Source: Planctomycetota bacterium (GTDB lineage Bacteria > Planctomycetota > B15-G4). From it: a stretch of DNA of 62,820 bases. Both the position numbers and the translations under genes were made by a program. The notes beneath the pieces are model-generated. The model worked only from the letters and a program-made list of their open reading frames with translations, ran no database searches and had not been told where the DNA came from. This document shows positions 55,778 to 62,820 of the stretch, piece by piece. Position 1 is the first letter of the stretch. Every line of letters begins with the position of its first letter. The DNA is taken from assembly GCA_029259695.1 (NCBI GenBank), contig JAJDEQ010000033.1, positions 1 to 62,820 of the forward strand. The letters run 5' to 3'.

Positions 55778-58700
55778 GCCGTGAAGTCAACTCTATCGCC
55801 GGTCGCCTAAGCTTGCGGCGGCCCCAACGTGATTCTCTAGAGATCCTCGCCCGCGTCTGCGAGATAGTGCCTCTGAGGAAAGAACCAAATCTAGCGTCGG
55901 CCCTCAGAGTCATCCACGACGAGTACCCGGCCGTCACGGACTTCGAGCGCGACTTCCCTTCGCTCTGCTTCGCCCTCGCCACCGGCGTCGGAAAAACGCG
56001 CCTGATGGGAGCGTTCATCGCCTACCTGTACCAGACGGGGCGGAGCCGCCACTTCTTCGTGCTCGCGCCGAGCCTGACGATCTACAACAAACTGATCGCC
56101 GACTTCACACCGGGCACCCCGAAGTACGTTTTCCAAGGACTCTCCGCCTTCGCAACGACTCCGCCGGTTGTGGTGACCGGCGACAACTACGCCACCGGGA
56201 TCGGCGTACGTGTCGAGTCGGGTGCACAGGGGCGATTCTTCCAAGACGACGCTGTTCACATCAACATCTTCAACATCTCGAAGATCAACAAGGAGGTGCG
56301 ATCCTCGGCGCGCGGTAAGGGCGCACCACGTATCAAGCGACTGGCCGAGTACATTGGGGATTCGTACTACGACTACCTTGCCGCCCTACCCGACCTTGTC
56401 CTCTTGATGGACGAAGCTCATCGGTATCGCGCCGACGCGGGGATGAAGGCCATTAACGAGCTTCATCCAATCATCGGCCTGGAACTTACGGCAACACCCT
56501 TTATTGAATCCTCTGCCGGACCGACGTGGTTCAAGAACATCGCCTGCACCTACTCGCTCGCCCAGGCGATCGACGACGGCTTCGTGAAACAGCCCGCCGT
56601 GGCGACCCGCAAGGACTTCGTCGTCACCGGGCACTCCGAAGACGAGCTGGAGCGGATCAAACTAGAAGACGGTGTACGGCTCCACGAGCAGGTCAAGACC
56701 GAGCTCCAGATCTACGCGAGCGAACATGACAAGCCCATCGTCAAGCCGTTCATGTTGGTCATCGCCAAGGACACTGCCCACGCATCCAGTCTGATCGACT
56801 TGTTCAAGTCGGAGACTTTTTTCGAGGGACGCTACGCAGAGCGTGTGATCGAGGTGCACTCGGCTCTCAAGGGGGAGGAGAAAGAAGATACGGTGGAACG
56901 GTTGCTCGCGGTCGAGAGCCCGGATGAACCCACCGAGATCGTGATCCACGTCAACATGCTGAAGGAGGGCTGGGATGTCACCAACCTCTATACGATCGTC
57001 CCTCTGCGCGCAGCAAACGCTCGCACCTTGATCGAGCAGTCAATCGGTCGCGGCCTTCGGTTGCCCTTCGGCAAGCGGACCGGCGTTGTAGCGGTCGATC
57101 GTCTCACGATTGTTGCGCACGACAAGTTCCAGGAGATCGTGGACGAGGCGAATCGAGAGGAGTCAATCCTTCGGAAGGTCGAGATGATCGAACTCGACAA
57201 GGGCGGTGCTCCAGACGCCCCACAGCCAGTGGAGGTTCAGCCGCTTGTCGAACAGATCTTGGGAGTGCAGGTCCCGGACAGCGGCCCGCCGATGGAGGAA
57301 AGCAAGGCCGGAGAACCCGTGCCTCAAGCTGCCCGCCCCGCCTTTGAGTCACCTACTGACCGCGCCATCGCGTCCGCCGCGCTTCAGGCCATCACGGAGA
57401 AGACCCGGTTGCCATCGGCATCCAAGCTACTAGAGCCCGACGTTCAGAAGGAGATCGTGGAGAAGGTGCGGGCGGCCGTCTCGGCCGCTCACCAAGAGGA
57501 CTTACCGGGTTTCTCGGAGAGCATCGAAGACGTGGTCTCCAAGGCGACGGAAGCCTACGTCGAGCGGTCGATCGACGTACCCACGATCACCGTCGTTCCC
57601 ACGGGCGAGGTGACTATCTCCTACGGTGAGTTCGACCTCGATACGGGCAACATCCATCTCCAGCCCGTAAAGGAGGAGATCCTCGTTCAGCACCTCAAGA
57701 CCCACGAGCGCGAGCACCTCAGCACCACAGGCGGCGGAGTACGCGAGGCGCGACTTGAAGATCACGTTGTGAGCGCCCTGATTGGCTTCGACGACGTAGA
57801 CTACGACGCCACGGCCGACCTGCTCTACAATCTGGCCGGGCAGCTCGTCGATCACCTCCGAAGCTACATCTCCGACGAAGAGGACGTTCGCAACGTGCTG
57901 ATCTACTACCAGCGGCACATCGGCAGGCTACTTCACGCGCAAATGGGGGCACATCGTCGGGAGCACGCGACCGCCTACGAGGCGAAAGTCCTGAGCGGAC
58001 ACCGCGCCCTTGAGCCGCAGACGTTTTCTGTCCGCCCGAGTGAGAGGGTCCGCTTCTTCCGCAACCCCGTTGATGTCAAGCGTCGCATTGCGCAGATGAT
58101 CTTCGGCGGCTTCCAGAAGTGCCTGTACCCTCTCCAAAAATTCCATTCCGACTCCGAGCGTCACTTCGCCGTCGTGCTCGAGAGCGACAACGACGTGCAG
58201 AAATGGGTGAAGCCAGGTAGACAAGCCTTCCAGATCCAGCTCAAGGGCGGGAGCTTGTACGAGCCTGACTTCGTCGCCGAGACGACCGGCAGCCTCTACC
58301 TCTGCGAGGTGAAGCAGGCCAAGTTGCTGGAGGACGAAGAGGTTCTCTCGAAGGCCGACGCCGCAATTGTCTGGTGCCGGTACGCAACGGAGTACACGCA
58401 GACAACGAGTGGCAAGCCATGGAAGTACCTTCTCATTCCGGACAACGTGATCACTGAGGAGTTGTCGCTAGAGTTCCTGGCAGGTCAGTACGCAAGATTA
58501 CAAGAGCGCACCCCGGCCGAGATCATTCCGTTCCGTCGGATCGATCCCTTGGATGCACGCCCATTCGAGAATTGCGTGCCGGTCTACGACGACCTCTTGA
58601 TTGCTGCCGGATCGTTTGGGGAGGAGAGCACCGGAAAGGACATCGTCAACGGAGGCCCAATTCCCAACCCCGAGGACTACCAGTGGGCGGCACTCCCGCC

Positions 58701-59052
58701 GCCAAGCAAGCATGATCGCGGGACGTTCGTTGCTCGCGTTTTCGGAGAGTCGATGAACCGCCGCATCCCCAACGGCTCGTGGTGTCACTGGCGACTACAT
58801 CCAGGAGGCTCCCAGCAAGGCAAGGTCGTGCTCGCGGAGCATCGAGAGATCCGGGATGCGGAGGTCGGAGGTCAGTACACCGTAAAGGTCTACGAGAGCG
58901 AGAAGCAGCAACTGGAAGACGGATCGTGGCGACATCAACGGATCGTCCTTCGACCGGACTCTACCGAGAAGACATTTGAGCCCATCGAGATAAGAGGAAA
59001 CCTCGAGGAGGACGTCCGCGTGATCGCTCAGCTCATTAGGGTGCTTCATTGA
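55774..59052 (+). CDS. Type III-like restriction helicase-nuclease (Res) with C-terminal S24 peptidase-like domain
   Basis: 1092 residues. SF2 motor: Walker A FALATGVGKTRLMG (69-75), DEAH in LVLLMDEAHRYRADAG (213-216), LELTATPFIES and motif VI EQSIGRGLRLPFG (421-433). A PD-(D/E)XK nuclease follows: GGSLYEPDFVAETTGSLYLC with Asp832, then Glu845 and Lys847 in CEVKQAK. Beyond residue 935 there is an extra module resembling the LexA/UmuD S24 family: LLIAAGSFGEE (Ala945-Gly946 as possible cleavage site), FVARVFGESMNRRIPNGSWC with Ser993, and GGQYTVKVY with Lys1038. The Ser-Lys spacing of 45 is longer than LexA's 37. The Res part is usual for type III systems; the S24-like tail is not. It overlaps mod by ATGA, so both are cotranslated. 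Confidence 0.88.
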   Translation: MSREVNSIAGRLSLRRPQRDSLEILARVCEIVPLRKEPNLASALRVIHDEYPAVTDFERDFPSLCFALATGVGKTRLMGAFIAYLYQTGRSRHFFVLAPSLTIYNKLIADFTPGTPKYVFQGLSAFATTPPVVVTGDNYATGIGVRVESGAQGRFFQDDAVHINIFNISKINKEVRSSARGKGAPRIKRLAEYIGDSYYDYLAALPDLVLLMDEAHRYRADAGMKAINELHPIIGLELTATPFIESSAGPTWFKNIACTYSLAQAIDDGFVKQPAVATRKDFVVTGHSEDELERIKLEDGVRLHEQVKTELQIYASEHDKPIVKPFMLVIAKDTAHASSLIDLFKSETFFEGRYAERVIEVHSALKGEEKEDTVERLLAVESPDEPTEIVIHVNMLKEGWDVTNLYTIVPLRAANARTLIEQSIGRGLRLPFGKRTGVVAVDRLTIVAHDKFQEIVDEANREESILRKVEMIELDKGGAPDAPQPVEVQPLVEQILGVQVPDSGPPMEESKAGEPVPQAARPAFESPTDRAIASAALQAITEKTRLPSASKLLEPDVQKEIVEKVRAAVSAAHQEDLPGFSESIEDVVSKATEAYVERSIDVPTITVVPTGEVTISYGEFDLDTGNIHLQPVKEEILVQHLKTHEREHLSTTGGGVREARLEDHVVSALIGFDDVDYDATADLLYNLAGQLVDHLRSYISDEEDVRNVLIYYQRHIGRLLHAQMGAHRREHATAYEAKVLSGHRALEPQTFSVRPSERVRFFRNPVDVKRRIAQMIFGGFQKCLYPLQKFHSDSERHFAVVLESDNDVQKWVKPGRQAFQIQLKGGSLYEPDFVAETTGSLYLCEVKQAKLLEDEEVLSKADAAIVWCRYATEYTQTTSGKPWKYLLIPDNVITEELSLEFLAGQYARLQERTPAEIIPFRRIDPLDARPFENCVPVYDDLLIAAGSFGEESTGKDIVNGGPIPNPEDYQWAALPPPSKHDRGTFVARVFGESMNRRIPNGSWCHWRLHPGGSQQGKVVLAEHREIRDAEVGGQYTVKVYESEKQQLEDGSWRHQRIVLRPDSTEKTFEPIEIRGNLEEDVRVIAQLIRVLH

Positions 59053-59120
59053 GACAAAATACGTACGAGACTGACGCGTACTCGGACACCACACTGTTCA
59101 TTGTCCAAGTCGGCTGACAA

Positions 59121-59131
59121 GACAGACTGTC
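59121..59131. promoter_or_regulatory. Short inverted repeat upstream of the RecB-helicase gene
   Basis: GACAGACTGTC (5-bp arms, 1-base centre) lies 52 bp before the next start codon in the only sizeable gap (131 bp) of the island operon. It may be an operator for separate expression of the downstream genes; the evidence is only the dyad and the position. Confidence 0.25.
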
Positions 59132-59183
59132 GCCGGAGCCATGGCAACGCGCATCAGATTTACACGAGGGAGCGAATGGGCAG

Positions 59184-62100
59184 ATGAGGCTTGAAGCCGG
59201 GATTCTACAGCTGTCGGCTACAGACCTCTCCGCACACCTCGGCTGTCTCCACCTCACCCAGCTCGACCGGGCGGCTGCGGAGGGTCGGCTGGAAGCCCCG
59301 ATCTGGACGGACCCGGTTCTGGAGGTGCTGAAGCAACGTGGCATCGAGCACGAAGCGTCGTACCGGGAGCACCTCGCCGACCTTGGGCTCTCCGTCGTCG
59401 AGGTTGGCCATGGCGGGACCGAGGCGCAGCTCCTCGATCTGATGCGCGCAGGCACGGACGTCATCTTCCAGGCTCCGCTCACCGATGGCCGCTTCGGTGG
59501 GTTTGCCGACTTCCTGCGGAAGGTGGAGCGCCCGAGCGAGCTGGGTGCCTTCTCCTACGAGGTCATCGATACGAAGTTGGCCTTGGAGACGCGCGCGGGC
59601 ACGTTGCTCCAGCTGTGCCTGTACTCAGAGGTCGTCGGGAAGCTGCAGGGCAGCCAGCCTGAGCTGATGCACGTCGTGAAGCCGGGCGAGGAGTTCGTGC
59701 GGGAGAGCTTTCGCTTCGCCGAGTATGCGGCCTACTACCGGAAGGCGAAGTCGAATCTAGAGGCCGTAGCACTCGCCGCACCCGACGAATCCACGTATCC
59801 GGATCCGGTACCGCAGTGCGACATCTGTCGATGGTGGCACAATTGCGATTCGCGCCGTCGCGCCGATGATCACCTCTCCCTGGTCGCTGGCATGACGGTG
59901 CTCCACTCGACCGAGCTCGTTCGCCAGGATGTCACGACGCTCACCCAGCTCGGCGAGCAGCCCGAGCCGTTGAGAGAGCCACCGAGCCGGGGCAGCCCGG
60001 CCGGCTACCTTCGGCTTCACGACCAGGCGCGAATCCAGCTCGAGGGCCGCCGACAGGGAAGTGATTGTTTCGAGCTTCTTCCACTGGAGCAGGAGCGAGG
60101 AGTGCACCTTCTGCCGGAGCCATCGCCGGGGGATGTCTTCTTCGACATCGAGGCAGCCAGATTCTATCAGGGCGGAGGGCTCGAGTACCTCCTGGGGTGG
60201 TGCCTCATCGGGGCAGACGGTCAGCTCGTGTACGACCGCCGGTGGGGGCACACGCGGGGCGAGGAGAAGCGCGCGTTCGAGGACTTCATCGACCTTGTCA
60301 TGGAGTGCTGGAGCCACCACCCGGGGATGCACGTGTACCACTTCGCCCCTTACGAGCCGACCGCGCTGAAGCGGCTCATGGGTCGGCATGGTTCCCGCGG
60401 GCAGGAGATCAACCAACTGTTACGCGGCAAGCGACTCATCGACCTCCATGCCATCGCGAAGCAGGCGGTCCGGGCCAGTGTCGAGCAGTACTCTCTCAAG
60501 GATCTCGAACGTCTCGCGGGCTTTGAGCGGCAGGTGGACCTGCGCGAGGCCTCGCGCGCCCGCACCCGGATCGAAGCACTTCTGGATCTGGGCGATCTCG
60601 AGGGCATCCCAGATGCTGATCGAGCAGCGGTTGAGGGATACAACCGCGAGGACTGCGAGGCCACTGCTGCCTTACGCAACTGGCTCGAGGATCGGCGACG
60701 CGAGTGGCTCGACCAGCGTATGGAGGTGCCTCGACCGGAGCTGCTCTCTGGTGAGGCCTCGGAAGGTGTTGCTGGTCAGCAGACCGAGGTCCGGGCGGTC
60801 TACGCCGCACTAACGCATGAGCTTCCCGAGGACCCAGAGGAGTGGTCCGACGCTCAGCGGGCGAGCTGGCTGCTGGCCGAGATGCTCGAGTATCACCGGC
60901 GCGAGATGAACTGCGCGCACTGGGAGTTCTTCCGACTCCATGACCTCGAGCAGGCGGAGCTGATGGCCGAGCGCAAGACGCTCACAGGCCTCGAGTTCGT
61001 CGGGAGGGCCGGAGGGACGACCGCGTGCCCGATCCATCGCTACCGTTACACGGAGCAGGAGGCGGCCCTCGACGTTGGCAAGAAGCTGTATGAAGTCGGT
61101 GAACGGCACAGCGACTTCGGCGAGGTAGCCGGCGTCGACCCAGCGGCGTGCACCATCGACATCAAGAAGCGGAAGCTCACCGCGGATCACCACGCCGGCG
61201 CTGTCCTCGTGGACGATCGGGTGACGCCCTGGGAGAAGGCGAACTCTCTGCTGGCGTTTGCGCGCTCCGTCGCGGAGTCCGGCGTCGACGGAGACGGGCC
61301 ATTCCGAGCAGGTCGGGACCTTCTGCTTCGCCTGCGCCCTCGGATCGAAGACCACTCAGGCGGGGTCCTGAGAGAGGAAGGGGAAGACCTTCTGGTTGCC
61401 GCCAAGCGTCTCGCCAGCCAGCTCGCTGGTGGTTGCCTGCCGCTGCAGGGTCCGCCCGGATCCGGCAAGACGTACACCGGAGGTCGGATGATCGTCGACC
61501 TCGCCCGGGCCGGGAAGCGCATCGGGGTCGCGGCCGTGAGCCACAAGGTCATCCGCAATTTGCTGAACGAAGTGCTCGAGGCGTCCAGCGAGAGTGGGGG
61601 TGGAGTCCAGGTCGCCCACAAGATTGGGAGCAAGGACAGGCCCGCCCAGGGCGAGATCCTGGATGTGAAGAAGAACGACGAGGCGTTGGCAGCCCTCGAT
61701 GAGCCGCGTGTGGTGGGCGGAGTCGCCTGGCTCTGGTCTGCCGACGCTGCGGTCGAAGCGCTGGACTACCTCTTTGTCGATGAGGCCGGGCAGATGGCAC
61801 TGGCGGACGTGCTGGCGATGAGCAGAGCCGCCAGGAACATCGTCCTCCTCGGAGATCCACAGCAGCTCGAGCAGCCCCAACAGGGCGCGCACCCGGAGGG
61901 GACGGAAGTCGCAGCGCTCGTGCACGTCCTTGGTGGCGCGAAGACGCTACCGGACGAAGCCGGCCTCTTCCTCGATACGACCTGGCGTCTCCATCCGTCC
62001 CTGAGCGCCTTTACGTCGGAGCTCTACTACGAGGAGCGACTGCTTGCCGAGCCCGGCAACGAGCTTCAGCTGATCGGCGGCCCCTCACACTTCTCGGGCA

Positions 62101-62606
62101 GCGGGCTGTTCATCGTTCCCGTTGAGCACGAGGGCAATCAGAGCAGTTCCCGGGAAGAAGTCGCTGCGATTGCGCAGGTCGTTTCCGATCTCCTGCGGGA
62201 GGGGGTGACCTGGACGGACCGGCACGAGTCGACTCGGCCATTGACCACAGAGGACATTCTGATCGTCGCTCCTTACAACGCGCAGATTGCGGCGCTTCGG
62301 CGGGCGCTTCCGGAGATGGGGATCGGAACCGTCGACAAGTTCCAGGGTCAGGAGGCTCCGGTGGTCATCTACTCGATGGCCTCGTCGAGCCCTGAAGATG
62401 CGCCACGAGGTATGGGCTTCCTCTACAACCCGAATCGGCTGAACGTGGCGACGAGCCGCGCTCGGTCGGCTTGCATCCTGGTCGCAAGCCCGCGTCTCTT
62501 CGAGCCGGACTGCCACTCACCGCAACAGATGCGGTGGGCGAATGGGCTGTGCAGGTATTGTGAGCTCGCTACCGAGGTCTCTCCTGGTGGCTCCCCTACC
62601 GCCTAA
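59184..62606 (+). CDS. TM0106-type RecB nuclease + DEDD exonuclease-like domain + SF1 helicase
   Basis: 1140 residues with three parts. Part 1 (1-225) is a RecB/Cas4-like nuclease: FGGFADFLRKVE with Asp109, YEVIDTKLALE with Asp129 and Lys131, LLQLCLYSEVV (QxxxY), plus Cys21 and Cys212/215/221, the pattern of a Cas4-type Fe-S cluster. Part 2 (about 310-500) is an RNase H-like exonuclease fold of the kind seen in TM0106 proteins: VFFDIEAARF (Asp321, Glu323), RLIDLHAIAK, YSLKDLERLAGF and GYNREDCEATAALRNW. Part 3 (745-1115) is an SF1 helicase with GPPGSGKTYTGG (756-763), YLFVDEAGQMALADVL, LLGDPQQLEQP and TVDKFQGQEAPVVIYSMASS. All catalytic motifs look intact. It suggests processing of DNA ends in the defence system. 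Confidence 0.9.
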   Translation: MRLEAGILQLSATDLSAHLGCLHLTQLDRAAAEGRLEAPIWTDPVLEVLKQRGIEHEASYREHLADLGLSVVEVGHGGTEAQLLDLMRAGTDVIFQAPLTDGRFGGFADFLRKVERPSELGAFSYEVIDTKLALETRAGTLLQLCLYSEVVGKLQGSQPELMHVVKPGEEFVRESFRFAEYAAYYRKAKSNLEAVALAAPDESTYPDPVPQCDICRWWHNCDSRRRADDHLSLVAGMTVLHSTELVRQDVTTLTQLGEQPEPLREPPSRGSPAGYLRLHDQARIQLEGRRQGSDCFELLPLEQERGVHLLPEPSPGDVFFDIEAARFYQGGGLEYLLGWCLIGADGQLVYDRRWGHTRGEEKRAFEDFIDLVMECWSHHPGMHVYHFAPYEPTALKRLMGRHGSRGQEINQLLRGKRLIDLHAIAKQAVRASVEQYSLKDLERLAGFERQVDLREASRARTRIEALLDLGDLEGIPDADRAAVEGYNREDCEATAALRNWLEDRRREWLDQRMEVPRPELLSGEASEGVAGQQTEVRAVYAALTHELPEDPEEWSDAQRASWLLAEMLEYHRREMNCAHWEFFRLHDLEQAELMAERKTLTGLEFVGRAGGTTACPIHRYRYTEQEAALDVGKKLYEVGERHSDFGEVAGVDPAACTIDIKKRKLTADHHAGAVLVDDRVTPWEKANSLLAFARSVAESGVDGDGPFRAGRDLLLRLRPRIEDHSGGVLREEGEDLLVAAKRLASQLAGGCLPLQGPPGSGKTYTGGRMIVDLARAGKRIGVAAVSHKVIRNLLNEVLEASSESGGGVQVAHKIGSKDRPAQGEILDVKKNDEALAALDEPRVVGGVAWLWSADAAVEALDYLFVDEAGQMALADVLAMSRAARNIVLLGDPQQLEQPQQGAHPEGTEVAALVHVLGGAKTLPDEAGLFLDTTWRLHPSLSAFTSELYYEERLLAEPGNELQLIGGPSHFSGSGLFIVPVEHEGNQSSSREEVAAIAQVVSDLLREGVTWTDRHESTRPLTTEDILIVAPYNAQIAALRRALPEMGIGTVDKFQGQEAPVVIYSMASSSPEDAPRGMGFLYNPNRLNVATSRARSACILVASPRLFEPDCHSPQQMRWANGLCRYCELATEVSPGGSPTA

Positions 62607-62612
62607 CCCTCC

Positions 62613-62820
62613 ATGCCCTCATCCTTCACCTGGCTCGACAGCAGCGAACGCGATCGCCGGCGTGCTCTGGACGTCATCGACTTGTTCAGCCTGCGGGACA
62701 CGCGTGATCAGCTCGGGATCGCGGGGATTCGGGATGCGTGGTCCGATCGGCTGGTGCCCGGTACGAGCACGATCCAGACGCGGGCGCGGTACTTCCTCTT
62801 CGTGCCGTGGATCTACCTGC
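62613..62820 (+). CDS. DUF6361-like protein (5' end only)
   Basis: The ATG at 62613 lies 6 bp after the previous stop and the frame is open to the window edge (69 codons). The visible part MPSSFTWLDSSERDRRRALD then VIDLFSLRDTRDQLGIAGIR and GTSTIQTRARYFLFVPWIYL matches, by recall, the start of DUF6361 proteins, a family of unknown function that I associate with defence-type islands. The Arg/Asp-rich helix and the aromatic YFLFVPWIYL are its most typical features. The rest of the gene and its downstream partners lie outside the window. Confidence 0.7.
   Translation, partial: MPSSFTWLDSSERDRRRALDVIDLFSLRDTRDQLGIAGIRDAWSDRLVPGTSTIQTRARYFLFVPWIYL

Noticed and set aside
51092..59052. Canonical DISARM system
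   Set aside because: SNF2 and a methyltransferase fit class 1 partly, but Mod is type III-like, Res is present, and DrmA, DrmB and DrmC are absent from the visible part.

Overview
The window is bacterial DNA of very high GC content (host part close to 70% by eye) with densely packed genes on both strands. Several traits point to Planctomycetota or a neighbouring lineage: large secreted FG-GAP/VCBS and beta-helix proteins, two of which share a C-terminal module; a membrane-anchored Ser/Thr kinase fused to a formylglycine-enzyme-like domain; many lipoproteins; and a deoxyhypusine-synthase homologue. This assignment is an inference, since no rRNA or marker tree is available.

Layout of the host part (1-50.5 kb). 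1-6.6 kb: the partial FG-GAP protein, an eIF1/YciH-like factor overlapping a GIY-YIG protein, Uup-type ABC-F ATPase, a frameshifted small gene coupled to a GNAT, and a two-domain VOC protein. 7-18.6 kb: envelope and secreted proteins (beta-helix, lipoprotein with an 18-bp repeat leader, a subtilase-VWA protein, lipoprotein plus 51-residue ORF, VCBS protein). 18.7-28.1 kb, minus strand: phosphomannomutase, glycosyltransferase and a degenerate sugar nucleotidyltransferase, probably for a surface glycan; then a DHS homologue, a SnoaL-like protein, carA and tsaD. 28.2-36.6 kb: a secreted coiled-coil protein, an alkaline-phosphatase-superfamily lipoprotein with a thioredoxin-fold protein, then LEA2-type lipoprotein, MscL and MscS, which read as an osmotic-stress group. 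36.7-47.6 kb, all minus strand: a three-gene kinase unit joined by ATGA overlaps, a hydrolase-OsmC fusion, a TPR lipoprotein, a membrane protein, a split transketolase and an aminotransferase. 47.9-50.5 kb: a large membrane-anchored protein, then tRNA-Leu(GAG) and an initiator tRNA-Met.

From just after the initiator tRNA to the right edge (50.5-62.8 kb) base composition drops and every gene is on the plus strand. This looks like a defence island that entered next to, or in, the tRNA gene. Order: frameshifted excisionase-type HTH gene, SNF2-family helicase, type III-like adenine methyltransferase (Mod), type III-like helicase-nuclease (Res), a TM0106-type RecB nuclease + DEDD exonuclease + SF1 helicase, and the start of a DUF6361-like gene. 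The HTH/SNF2 and Mod/Res pairs overlap by four bases.

The main candidate for something new is the C-terminus of Res. After the PD-(D/E)XK nuclease it carries what looks like a LexA/UmuD-type S24 module with a GESM serine, a downstream lysine in YTVKVY and an upstream Ala-Ala-Gly. A restriction helicase-nuclease carrying a potential self-cleavage or damage-sensing module, next to an SNF2 remodeller, is worth testing. The island runs off the right edge, so its full gene set cannot be seen here.
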